This document shows positions 52,229 to 61,460 of a stretch of 64,000 nt of DNA, piece by piece (position 1 is the stretch's first letter; every line of letters begins with the position of its first letter). Below the pieces are notes generated by a model. The model saw only the letters and a program-made list of their open reading frames with translations. It had not been told where the DNA came from and did no database searches. Where the stretch lies: contig JACNLQ010000049.1 of the NCBI GenBank assembly GCA_014381415.1, positions 59,300-123,299 of the forward strand, given 5' to 3'. The translations under genes and the position numbers were made by a program. The stretch comes from Fidelibacterota bacterium. GTDB lineage: Bacteria > Fidelibacterota > Marinisomatia > SCGC-AAA003-L08 > D37C17.

Positions 52229-53312
52229 GTCGGTTGTTTTAATATTTTTAGGAGATTATTTTTTCGACGCTCGCTGTATTAATATGGCAAATACCATAAT
52301 TGATTATGGAATGGAATTATATATTATTGATTCCGGAAAATCGGATAATAATTATCGCGGGAAATCCATTTACCATATTTCTGTACCAGAGAGAGGTTTA
52401 TTTAAATATCTCAAATTTCACCTGAAAGTAAAAGATATTTTAACAAAACTTAAGCCAGAAATTATCATCGCAGGCGACCTCTACTCTTTGCCTGTAGCTA
52501 CTTCAATAAAGAATGCACATGTTGTCTATGATTCACGCGAATTATATGCGCAGTTAGGGGGTTTAAATAGCAAACCACTAAGACAATATTATTGGTCATG
52601 GATTGAAAAAAAACATATCACAAAAGTCCAATCTGTAATTGTAACTGCTCCAGGGGATGGAATTATTCTGAACAAAATAAATAATAATCTTAATATAACC
52701 ACTATTTATAATTTTCCATCTCGAAAAATGAAACCTTCTGGTAAATTTTCCTTAAGAAAAAAGTTGAATTTGGACCAAGAAAAGATCATTTTTTTGTATC
52801 AGGGTGTATTACATAGGGGTAGAGGAATAAAACAAATGATTCAATTATTGACGCATTTTAAAAATGCCCACGGAGTAATAATTGGAAAAGGTTTTTATAA
52901 AAATGAACTTAAAAATTATAGCCAAACATTGGGTTTAACAAAAAGAACCCATTTTTATGGAGCAGTTCCATATTTAGATTTGCTTGAAGTATCCGCCGAT
53001 GCAAATATTGGCTTTTCATTAATTAAGCCTATCAGTAAAAGTTATGAACAGGCTTTACCCAATAAATTATTTGAGTATGCTCTTTCCGGAATACCAGTTC
53101 TTGCATCTAATCTTCCAGAAATAGAAAAAGTAATCAGTGAATATAAAATTGGATATACAGCTGCACATGATAATATAGAAAATCAAATTCAAATGATTAA
53201 AAAGATATTAAATGAAAATAATGAGGAAGAAATACAAAAAATTGCCGATCAGGATCTTGTGTGGGAAAGTCAAAAAGGTCTATTTTTAAAAACTTTGGGA
53301 TTAGATGGCTGA
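52221..53312 (+). CDS. GT4/GT-B glycosyltransferase
   Basis: KIIFLYQGVLHRGRGIKQMIQLL, FYGAVPYLDLLEVSADANIGFSLI, ALPNKLFEYALSGIPVLASN. TTG start at 52221. Confidence 0.85.
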   Translation: MNKSVVLIFLGDYFFDARCINMANTIIDYGMELYIIDSGKSDNNYRGKSIYHISVPERGLFKYLKFHLKVKDILTKLKPEIIIAGDLYSLPVATSIKNAHVVYDSRELYAQLGGLNSKPLRQYYWSWIEKKHITKVQSVIVTAPGDGIILNKINNNLNITTIYNFPSRKMKPSGKFSLRKKLNLDQEKIIFLYQGVLHRGRGIKQMIQLLTHFKNAHGVIIGKGFYKNELKNYSQTLGLTKRTHFYGAVPYLDLLEVSADANIGFSLIKPISKSYEQALPNKLFEYALSGIPVLASNLPEIEKVISEYKIGYTAAHDNIENQIQMIKKILNENNEEEIQKIADQDLVWESQKGLFLKTLGLDG

Positions 53313-54066
53313 AGTCAGCATAATTATTCCCACAAAAAATCGCCCTGATTTACTAAACAGAGCTGTAATTAGTATATTAAATCAAACATATCAGGATTGG
53401 GAGCTTTTTATTATTAATGATTCTGCCGATGAAGTTTCAATTAATTCTTCAGATGCACGGATCCATCAAGCTGATAATAAAAATAAACCAGGAGCAAACG
53501 GTGCCAGGAATACTGGAATTAATTTAGCAAGAGGGAAATACATTGCTTTTCTGGATGATGATGACGCCTGGAGTCAAGATAAGTTATTTAAGCAGGTGAA
53601 AATAATGAATTCAACCAATGCCATATTATGTTATTCGGGCAAGAATATTATTGTACAGAAAAATAATAAATCTGTAACACGCTTTAGCTATAAAACCCAT
53701 ATTTTATTCCCTCAATTCACACTTCAACTACATAATTATATTGGTACCACTTCAAGCGTAATAATAAGAAGAAAATCTAATGATGACTACATAAAGTTTG
53801 ATGAAGACCTGAACTCATTACAAGACTACGAATTTTATTTACGTTTAGTTAAAAAAGGAAATTTTATTGGAATCCCAGAAGGATTAGTCAATTATTATTT
53901 TGACAATACAATAACACACATTTCTGTTGATAAAAGGGCCCTACTTAATTCGGCAGGGAAAATATTTTTAAAACAAAGAGGGTATTATCGCTTAACTATT
54001 TTGGTGGGGCTATTAGTGATTATTGTACAGAAAATATATAAGGATTTATATTACAAATATATTTGA
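53305..54066 (+). CDS. Family 2 glycosyltransferase
   Basis: VSIIIPTKNRPDLLNRAVISILNQTYQDWEL, LARGKYIAFLDDDDAW. Confidence 0.92.
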   Translation: MAEVSIIIPTKNRPDLLNRAVISILNQTYQDWELFIINDSADEVSINSSDARIHQADNKNKPGANGARNTGINLARGKYIAFLDDDDAWSQDKLFKQVKIMNSTNAILCYSGKNIIVQKNNKSVTRFSYKTHILFPQFTLQLHNYIGTTSSVIIRRKSNDDYIKFDEDLNSLQDYEFYLRLVKKGNFIGIPEGLVNYYFDNTITHISVDKRALLNSAGKIFLKQRGYYRLTILVGLLVIIVQKIYKDLYYKYI

Positions 54067-54068
54067 TC

Positions 54069-54557
54069 TCACCCAACCTCAAACTCACCCGACTGCAGCT
54101 CTTCTTCAGTTGCAAACTCCCAATCCTCACTTACCAGTTCAGGTTCTGGCGGAGGATCATCTTTTTTTACTGCGGGAGTACTTAGGGGTGTTGTTTTATC
54201 AGAATTTAATTGGTGAATGATTAAAAAAGGAAAGAGAGAAAACAACCCCATTCCCAAAGCACCAGCTATTCCTCCAGCATGAAAAACAATTGCCCCCACA
54301 GGATGAGGCACCTCTTCAACACCATAAATGAAGAAAATAGAAATTGCCAACAGAAATCCAGTGGCTGAAATCACCCCGGCAAAAATACGCACGTCAAAAT
54401 CATCCATGATAAGTCCGTAAAGAACCCAAAAAATTAATGTGCTGGTGAGATAAACCAGGGCAAGATTTAAATTATTATTTAATAGGGAGGAAAAAAACAG
54501 GATAAATCCAATAACGAGAATTAGCCCACTGGCTATTTTTTTCAGATTCTGATTCAT
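54069..54557 (-). CDS. Hypothetical four-TM membrane protein with acidic C-terminal tail
   Basis: Hydropathy; tail VKKDDPPPEPELVSEDWEFATEEELQSGEFEVG. Confidence 0.55.
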   Translation of the reverse strand: MNQNLKKIASGLILVIGFILFFSSLLNNNLNLALVYLTSTLIFWVLYGLIMDDFDVRIFAGVISATGFLLAISIFFIYGVEEVPHPVGAIVFHAGGIAGALGMGLFSLFPFLIIHQLNSDKTTPLSTPAVKKDDPPPEPELVSEDWEFATEEELQSGEFEVG

Positions 54558-54691
54558 TTGGTTATTTGTAAAATCAAACTGTTTTCCAAGTACCTAATTT
54601 CCGACTATCTCAGGTATTTATCAAGCATTAGGATAATAAAACCAAATAAAAGGGATTCTTTTTGTCATGGAACAGTGTAATGTAAATTTTT

Positions 54692-55675
54692 ATGGTGAAA
54701 AATGATACTACAATACAGATTGGAGTTGTTGGAACTGGACATTTAGGAAATTTTCATTTAAAACAACTAAAGGGCATACCCCACTTTACGATTGCTGGAT
54801 TATTTGATAGGGACCCTAACCGGGCTATTGAAATGAGCAAAAAACATGATGTGGAATCATTTTCTTCAGTGAAAGATCTCTTGCAGAAATCAGAAGCGAT
54901 CTCAATTATTACCCCCACGCCCTACCATTATGAAATAGGTAATTTGGCTTTGGATGCAGATTGTCATCTTTTTATTGAAAAACCCATAACTGATAAAATT
55001 GAACATGCCCGGTTGTTACTTGAAAAAGCAAATAGACTAAATAAAATAATTCAGGTGGGACATATAGAACGTTTTAACCCTGCTTTTGCAGTCTTGAAAA
55101 ATTTGGAATTACAACCCCGATTTATTGAAGCACACCGCTTAGCAGAGTTTAATCCAAGGGGGAATGATGTGCCGGTGATCTTGGATTTAATGATTCACGA
55201 TTTGGATATTATATTATCGTTGGTGAAATCTGAAATTAAAGAAATCCGAGCCAATGGTGTAAAAGTAGTTTCATCTTCGGTAGATATTGCCAATGCTCGT
55301 TTAGAATTTGAAAATGGCTGCATTGCCAATGTAACTGCCAGCAGAATTTCACAAAAAGTAATGCGAAAAATGCGACTATTTCAGGAAGAGGATTATATTA
55401 CCATTGATTTTCACAATGGAATTCTTGAAGAATACAAAATATGCACGGAGACACCAGAACTTGGTGAAACGGATCAAGTGATTGAATTGAAGGGTAGAGA
55501 AAAAAAATATGTGCTGTACCGAAAACCGGACGTCATAAAACATGATGCCTTAAAAGAAGAGCTTATCCATTTTGCACATTCCATCAATAATTCCCAAAAA
55601 CCTGAAACCGATGGTGAGAGTGCAGCAAAGGCATTAAGTTTAGCCCTTGAAATTCAAAAAATAATTGACAGCTAA
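54692..55675 (+). CDS. Gfo/Idh/MocA family oxidoreductase
   Basis: IGVVGTGHLGNFHLKQLKGIPHF, HLFIEKPITDKIEHA, IQVGHIERFNPAF. Confidence 0.92.
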   Translation: MVKNDTTIQIGVVGTGHLGNFHLKQLKGIPHFTIAGLFDRDPNRAIEMSKKHDVESFSSVKDLLQKSEAISIITPTPYHYEIGNLALDADCHLFIEKPITDKIEHARLLLEKANRLNKIIQVGHIERFNPAFAVLKNLELQPRFIEAHRLAEFNPRGNDVPVILDLMIHDLDIILSLVKSEIKEIRANGVKVVSSSVDIANARLEFENGCIANVTASRISQKVMRKMRLFQEEDYITIDFHNGILEEYKICTETPELGETDQVIELKGREKKYVLYRKPDVIKHDALKEELIHFAHSINNSQKPETDGESAAKALSLALEIQKIIDS

Positions 55676-56810
55676 TTCCATTACTGATATAACAAAACAA
55701 ACCTATTTCATAATTGCCGGAGAACAATCTGCTGATAATCACGGAGCTTCTCTTATGAAGGCAATGCTGGTACAAAATCCTGAGATAGAATTTAATGGGA
55801 TCGGTGGAAAGGAAATGATCGAGGCGGGACTTTACTCCATTGAAGATATTGATAAAATGGCAGTGATGGGATTTGTGGAAGTTATACGTCACTTGGGGTT
55901 TTTCCGGAATTTATCCAAAAGAGTATTAGCTGAAATTGATAAGTGTCAGCCAAAACAAATTATTCTAATAGATTATCCTGGATTTAATTTGAGACTGGCA
56001 AAAAAGATAAAGGAACAATTCGACATTCCCATAACTTATTATGTAAGTCCACAGCTCTGGGCATGGAAAGAAAACAGAATAAAAATTATCCGTAAATACA
56101 TAGATCTATTGCTGGTTATTTTCCCTTTTGAAGAAGAATGGTACAGAGTTAGGGGCGTGGAAGCAAAGTTTGTGGGACACCCTACTTTTGATGATTGGAC
56201 GCCTACTTCTAAGGAAGAATTATGTAAATCATTGAATTTAAATGCGGATAAGCAGAAAATAATCTTATATCCCGGCAGCCGTTTACAAGAAGTGAAAAAA
56301 CATTTGCCAATTTTGGTTCAGGCAGCAGCAAAATTAAGAAATGATGATTCTTCACTTCAATTTATTTTGGGAGCATCACAACAAATAAACTGGAGTCAGT
56401 GGTCCCTTCCAAATTGGATTCAGATTGAATCAGATAATCCACAGAAAGCATTGGAATGTGCTGACCTTGCCTTGGTTGCTTCTGGTACCGCCACCTTGGA
56501 AGCGGCAGTATTTGGCACTCCCATGATTATCATTTATAAAATGGCAACAATTTCGTGGTGGCTATCAAAATTATTGGTAAAAGTACCCTATGCGGGTATG
56601 GTAAATATTATTGCCGGAAAAAAAATAATACCGGAGTTACTCCAGGAGAATGCAACCTCGGAAAAATTGTTTTATACAGCATTGTCAATTCTAAAGAATC
56701 CCCCAAAAATGGAAAAAATGATGGCTGATCTTAAAGAAGTACAAGTAACCCTAGAAGGTGTTGGTGCTTCAAAAAAAGCTGCCACCCAAATTTTCGGGTT
56801 TAACTCTTAA
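55665..56810 (+). CDS. lpxB: Lipid-A-disaccharide synthase
   Basis: YFIIAGEQSADNHGASLMKAM, FNGIGGKEMIEAG, YPGFNLRLAKK, YYVSPQLWAWKENR, LALVASGTATLEAA. TTG start. Confidence 0.94.
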   Translation: MTANSITDITKQTYFIIAGEQSADNHGASLMKAMLVQNPEIEFNGIGGKEMIEAGLYSIEDIDKMAVMGFVEVIRHLGFFRNLSKRVLAEIDKCQPKQIILIDYPGFNLRLAKKIKEQFDIPITYYVSPQLWAWKENRIKIIRKYIDLLLVIFPFEEEWYRVRGVEAKFVGHPTFDDWTPTSKEELCKSLNLNADKQKIILYPGSRLQEVKKHLPILVQAAAKLRNDDSSLQFILGASQQINWSQWSLPNWIQIESDNPQKALECADLALVASGTATLEAAVFGTPMIIIYKMATISWWLSKLLVKVPYAGMVNIIAGKKIIPELLQENATSEKLFYTALSILKNPPKMEKMMADLKEVQVTLEGVGASKKAATQIFGFNS

Positions 56811-56828
56811 TTGAAAAACTCAGAAATT

Positions 56829-56876
56829 AAATTTCCCTCCTTGGAGGGGTATTTGGCGAAGCCGAGGGATGGGTTG
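56829..56876. repeat. Diverged solo copy of the 34-kb repeat right arm
   Basis: AAATTTCCCTCCTTGGAGGGGTATTTGGCGAAGCCGAGGGATGGGTTG versus AAATTCCCCTCCTCCGGAGGGGTATCTGGCGTAGCCGAGGGGTGGGTGG. Confidence 0.75.
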
Positions 56877-56901
56877 CAATCTTTTATTGGATACTGCAAT
56901 T

Positions 56902-57558
56902 ATGAAAAATAAATTAAAAATAACAATTTTATCATCTATTGGACGTTGGGTATTTCAACTACTCTTCTTATTGAATAAGGTTAAAATTCATGGAGAGGAA
57001 AATTTATTAAAATTAGCTAAGGATGGCAAACCTGTCATGGTCTGTGTTTGGCATGGCAGACTTGTATTCCCCAGTTGGTATATTCGACTCAAAATTACCA
57101 ATTTGCATGCAATCGCTAGCCGTCATTCCGATGCCGAGATTATGGCTCGAATTCTTAAACGATGGGGATACGGTCTTATTCGAGGCAGTACCAAAAAAGG
57201 TGGTAAGGCGGTTGTACAAAAAATGGTGGAAGTTTTTAAAAGTGGAGGAATAATTGCTATCACAAACGACGGACCCAAAGGTCCACCCAGAATTTCCAAA
57301 CCCGGTAGTACAGGTGTTGCAATTAAATATAATGTGAATATGGTGACGATAACAGGGTCCGCTACTAAATTTTGGCAGGTCAATTCATGGGATAGATTCA
57401 TGCTACCCAAACCATTTGGCAGAATCGACATTGTTGTTGCTCCTCCTTTAGAAATTACAACTCCACCTGAAAATAATGAAGAAGAGATAAAATTATTATC
57501 AGATTATATGAACCATTATCAGGATAAAGTTGACCGCATGACAGGCAAAATTAGTTAA
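56902..57558 (+). CDS. DUF374 / lysophospholipid acyltransferase family protein
   Basis: MVCVWHGRLVFPSWYI, LIRGSTKKGGKAVVQKMVE, ITNDGPKGPPRISKPG. Start at ATG 56902; track ATG 56869 lies inside a repeat. Confidence 0.88.
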   Translation: MKNKLKITILSSIGRWVFQLLFLLNKVKIHGEENLLKLAKDGKPVMVCVWHGRLVFPSWYIRLKITNLHAIASRHSDAEIMARILKRWGYGLIRGSTKKGGKAVVQKMVEVFKSGGIIAITNDGPKGPPRISKPGSTGVAIKYNVNMVTITGSATKFWQVNSWDRFMLPKPFGRIDIVVAPPLEITTPPENNEEEIKLLSDYMNHYQDKVDRMTGKIS

Positions 57559-58595
57559 TGACCTTTTACCAAAATATTCTCTTTCCAATTCTTATACCAT
57601 TATCATGGATGTATGGTTTGGTTATTTGGGTTCGTAATTTATTGTATGATAAAGGCTGGATTAAATCATCAAATTTTAATAAGCCCATAATCTCAGTTGG
57701 AAATATCACAACGGGGGGCACTGGGAAAACACCCCTGGTTATTTATCTTGCTGAATTACTCAAAAAAAATGGTATGAATCCAGGCATTATTAGTCGGGGA
57801 TATGGAAGAACATCTCAGGGGATGTTGTTAGTACATGATGGAAAAAAACTACTCACGGATGTAGAGTCTTCAGGGGACGAACCCTATTTAATGGCACGAG
57901 TTTTAGAAAATGTACCTGTGGTGGTTTGCGAAGATCGCAGCTATGGTATTCAACAACTCATTGATTATTATTCCGTAAATGTAGTCATAATAGATGATGG
58001 ATTTCAGCATCGTAAAGTAAAGCGGGATTTGGATATTATAACCATTTCAGCTAACGACAAAAGAGAGGATTACCGATTGCTTCCCTGGGGGAAATTAAGG
58101 GAGCCCTTGCAGAATCTAAAAAGAGCAAATGCCATAATTATTACTAAAACAAACAATTTTACGCCTCCCAACCTTCATACTGAGATTCAATCTATTTATA
58201 AAGGAAGTTTATATTTTAGTACGATAGTCCCTATTTTAATGAAATATGATTCAACGGGATATCATAAATCACTACCACCATCTGAACCACTTTTTGGCTT
58301 TTGCGGTATTGGAGAACCGGATTCTTTTATAGATTCAATTGGGAAATTAGAATTAAAGTTGAGTGGCAAACGAATTTTCAGGGATCATCAAGAATATACC
58401 CATACCGTCATAACAGAATTATCCGTTCAGATAAAATCCAGTAATTGCAAAGCAGTAATTACGACAGAAAAAGATTTAGTAAAATTACCTGATAACTTTT
58501 TGACTGAATTTAATATTTATGTGATAAAAATTGAAATTAGGTTTAAGGATGAGGGGGCTGTTTTGGATTTAATTCAATCTGTTTTAAGGATATGA
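57558..58595 (+). CDS. lpxK: Tetraacyldisaccharide 4'-kinase
   Basis: ISVGNITTGGTGKTPLVIYLAELL, IISRGYGR, GDEPYLMAR, IDDGFQHRKVKRDLDI. Confidence 0.95.
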   Translation: MTFYQNILFPILIPLSWMYGLVIWVRNLLYDKGWIKSSNFNKPIISVGNITTGGTGKTPLVIYLAELLKKNGMNPGIISRGYGRTSQGMLLVHDGKKLLTDVESSGDEPYLMARVLENVPVVVCEDRSYGIQQLIDYYSVNVVIIDDGFQHRKVKRDLDIITISANDKREDYRLLPWGKLREPLQNLKRANAIIITKTNNFTPPNLHTEIQSIYKGSLYFSTIVPILMKYDSTGYHKSLPPSEPLFGFCGIGEPDSFIDSIGKLELKLSGKRIFRDHQEYTHTVITELSVQIKSSNCKAVITTEKDLVKLPDNFLTEFNIYVIKIEIRFKDEGAVLDLIQSVLRI

Positions 58596-58620
58596 CTTAT
58601 TCACCACCAATCTACGCAAG

Positions 58621-59523
58621 CTATACTACGCAAGCTGCAACCATCACGCAGCACTCCCCCAAAGCTTCCAGATCATAGCCACCTTCCAATCCCAATAATA
58701 GATTGGGCTGTATTTCCAGACAGCGTTTCGTCATATAGGCAAAATCTTCTGCCTCTAAGTTGATACCAGCCAGAGGGTCTTTCCGATGGGCATCAAATCC
58801 AGCGCTGATAATTAAAAGATCGGGAGAGAATTTTTCTATAAAGGGAAAAACCTCCTTGTCGAAAATCTGTTTATACTCCGAACTTCCATAACCGGATGGA
58901 ACCGGGATATTCAGCACATTTCCATGATCACCTTTTTCCATTTGGGAGCCAGTTCCTGGGTAAAAGGGAAATTGGTGAATGGATACATAGGCAATGTCTA
59001 GATTGGACTGCACAATATGCTGGGTTCCATTACCGTGATGTACATCCCAGTCAAAGATTGCCACTTTCTTGATGTCATCCTGCTTTAGGGCATAGACTCC
59101 AGCCAGCGCAGCATTGGAAAAAAGGCAAAATCCCATAGCTCGGCCTGCTTCAGCATGATGTCCAGGTGGTCGCGAGAGTACCAAGGCCGAATTCCCAGCC
59201 AATACTTCATCCACTCCATCCAGCCAGGCGCCGGCAGATTTTAGAGCAATATCATAACTCTCAGGGCACACCGGAGTGTCCGGGTCTAAATTACCCTCAT
59301 CGGATTTACATACTTGCTTAACATGCTCAATATGCTCTTTGCTGTGTATCCACTCCAATTCAGATTCAATGGCAGAACGGGGTTCTTTCCAATTCATTCT
59401 ATCATAAAATTCGCTGGATTTTAGGGCATCAACACAGGCGCGTAAACGATCCGGTCTCTCAGGGTGGCCTGCACCAGTATCATGATTTAGAAAATCAGGG
59501 TGATATATTACGGTTAGGGAAAT
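58621..59523 (-). CDS. Histone deacetylase-family (AcuC/APAH-like) hydrolase
   Basis: Track start 59397 truncates a conserved N-terminus: upstream in-frame SLTVIYHPDFLNHDTGAGHPERPDRLRACVDALKSSEFYDRMNWKE. Motifs RPPGHHAEAGRAMGFCLFSNAA, IFDWDVHHGNGTQHI. End set to a candidate ATT; no ATG/GTG/TTG exists between the TGA upstream and HPDF. Confidence 0.88.
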   Translation of the reverse strand: MSLTVIYHPDFLNHDTGAGHPERPDRLRACVDALKSSEFYDRMNWKEPRSAIESELEWIHSKEHIEHVKQVCKSDEGNLDPDTPVCPESYDIALKSAGAWLDGVDEVLAGNSALVLSRPPGHHAEAGRAMGFCLFSNAALAGVYALKQDDIKKVAIFDWDVHHGNGTQHIVQSNLDIAYVSIHQFPFYPGTGSQMEKGDHGNVLNIPVPSGYGSSEYKQIFDKEVFPFIEKFSPDLLIISAGFDAHRKDPLAGINLEAEDFAYMTKRCLEIQPNLLLGLEGGYDLEALGECCVMVAACVV

Positions 59524-59525
59524 AT

Positions 59526-59690
59526 TTAATTTTCTTGGAAAGGGGTTTCATAATAGGATTTTAATTCCGTCAAACCTCCAAAATATGAATCATCTACCAA
59601 AATCTGGGGCACAAAAGTTTTCCCATCTGCGCATTTCGCCATTTCTTCACAAATATTGATAGTACTAATAGTTGATTCATGGTTATCCAT
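59526..59690 (-). CDS. Short glutaredoxin-like protein or truncated glutaredoxin (54 aa)
   Basis: Manual translation from ATG 59690: MDNHESTISTINICEEMAKCADGKTFVPQILVDDSYFGGLTELKSYYETPFQEN*; TFVPQI(L)V and GG(L)xEL match the C-terminal half of glutaredoxins; N-terminal CxxC half missing. Below track cutoff. Confidence 0.55.
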   Translation of the reverse strand: MDNHESTISTINICEEMAKCADGKTFVPQILVDDSYFGGLTELKSYYETPFQEN

Positions 59691-59720
59691 TCACCAGATT
59701 AAGAAGAAATAATAGAAGTT

Positions 59721-61460
59721 TTATATTAAATGTTTAATTGGCTTTCCGCTTGAATTAGCAGAAATAATATTTCTCAGACCGGTATTAACACCTGTTATTT
59801 TTATTTTCTGTTTTATCGGATTCCCATCCATAGAGTAAGCAATAACGCGACTACCATTGGATCTGCATACCCAGTTGTCATTATGGTTTTCAATTGTAAT
59901 ATTTTTTGAAGTATTTATATCAAATTGAATTCCGGCTAAGTTTGAATGGGGAGGAAGAACGATTTCATTTTGTTGAATCTGAATTTTGTAGGGTGAAGTA
60001 TTAGGTACAAAGCCTTCAAAACTATTATTTAGAATAATTCCAACAACTTCAACAACATCTAAAATATTAATTTCCCCATCACCATTCAAATCACCAGCAT
60101 TAAATTGTTCTGGTGTGAACTCAGAGTACTCAAGAATATAGTTCACCATAATAACAATATCAATGACATTTAATGAACCATCATTGTTCACATCACCACT
60201 ACTATAATTTTCTGAAGTAATTAAGGCTAGATATTCAAAATCACCATTTAGGGTATTGCTTATAATTGTATCATTTACACCTAAGAATTGGGATAATGCC
60301 GATGCAAATATCTGTCTAAAATCGAATTCATAAGACAAATTATTATTTTGGTCCACATTCACCAAATCAGGCGGGCCGCCAAACAGCCCCCCGGCTACTT
60401 TATCACCCATGAGAAATTGTACGGATGCAGCGCCATGATCGGTTCCTGTACCATTTTGGAAAGGGCGCCGTCCAAACTCAGAAGTTGTTAGCATAACTAA
60501 ATCCTGAGAAAGTTCTTGATTGGTTAAATCAGTATAGAATGAATATAATGCACCATTTAATTGGGTCATGAGGAGGTTGTGGCGATTACTTTGATCATTA
60601 TGAGTGTCATAACCATTATGATATACAATATAAAATGGAGAATACATTCCCCCTGAAATTAGCTTAGCAATGGCGCCTAATTGTGATGCCAAAGAGCTAT
60701 TTGGGTATTCCACAGAATTTATACCATTATCTGCAGCATTTTGAATATATTCAGCATAAGTCATGGCGGTATTATCGATGCTGCGGATGTATGATAGTTC
60801 ATCACCACCAAAAGTATCTGGGACAGAATTATCAGCACCTCCATAATAGGTATATCCAACTAAATCTAAAAATGAGGAAGGATCATCCACCATAATACCC
60901 GTAATTCCCTGCTCCCCACGAATAAGGAGATTATTAGATGTGCCCTGTAACAATGATAAGGGATCCTCTGGGACATTTGTCATATAATCAGGAAAAAGCT
61001 GTTCCATTAAACGGGCAATCCATCCTGTATTTAAAACCTCGTTTGAATCGGAAGCACTTTGCCAAATATCTGTGGATCTAAAATGAGATAAATTCTGATC
61101 AGGATACCCTACATTTTCAATGACTGCTAGATTACCATTATTCCAAAATTGTGCAAATGCATTTAAATTTGGATGAAAACCCAATTCATCATTTATAGGC
61201 AATACGGTTTCTGCATTAATGGCTAAATCTGGTCGCAGATTATAATATTGGCTATTGGTATAAGGAACAACCGTGTTAAGCCCATCATTTCCACCACTCA
61301 GATTTATAATAACAATAGACCTGCCATTGAATTCGCTTCGCAACCGTTCAACCATTGTGGGATTTTTACTGAGGATACTTTGCATCCATGACGGAATAAA
61401 CATACTACCACCCAATAATAATGACGATTGTTTTAAGAAGTTTTTTCTAGAAATACTCAT
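59721..61460 (-). CDS. DUF1501 protein with type I dockerin-like repeats and C-terminal beta domain
   Basis: Twin-Arg-like/exported N-terminus SISRKNFLKQSSLLLGG; INLSGGNDGLNTVVPY; TSEFGRRPFQNGTGTDHG; dockerin loops GDVNNDGSLNVIDIVIMVNYIL and GDLNGDGEINILDVVEVVGIIL. Confidence 0.9.
   Translation of the reverse strand: MSISRKNFLKQSSLLLGGSMFIPSWMQSILSKNPTMVERLRSEFNGRSIVIINLSGGNDGLNTVVPYTNSQYYNLRPDLAINAETVLPINDELGFHPNLNAFAQFWNNGNLAVIENVGYPDQNLSHFRSTDIWQSASDSNEVLNTGWIARLMEQLFPDYMTNVPEDPLSLLQGTSNNLLIRGEQGITGIMVDDPSSFLDLVGYTYYGGADNSVPDTFGGDELSYIRSIDNTAMTYAEYIQNAADNGINSVEYPNSSLASQLGAIAKLISGGMYSPFYIVYHNGYDTHNDQSNRHNLLMTQLNGALYSFYTDLTNQELSQDLVMLTTSEFGRRPFQNGTGTDHGAASVQFLMGDKVAGGLFGGPPDLVNVDQNNNLSYEFDFRQIFASALSQFLGVNDTIISNTLNGDFEYLALITSENYSSGDVNNDGSLNVIDIVIMVNYILEYSEFTPEQFNAGDLNGDGEINILDVVEVVGIILNNSFEGFVPNTSPYKIQIQQNEIVLPPHSNLAGIQFDINTSKNITIENHNDNWVCRSNGSRVIAYSMDGNPIKQKIKITGVNTGLRNIISANSSGKPIKHLI

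Noticed and set aside
59721-61460. Dockerin domain as a sign of a cellulosome
   Set aside because: No glycoside hydrolases, scaffoldin or clear cohesin array in the window; single-protein dockerin repeats are common in exported proteins of these phyla.
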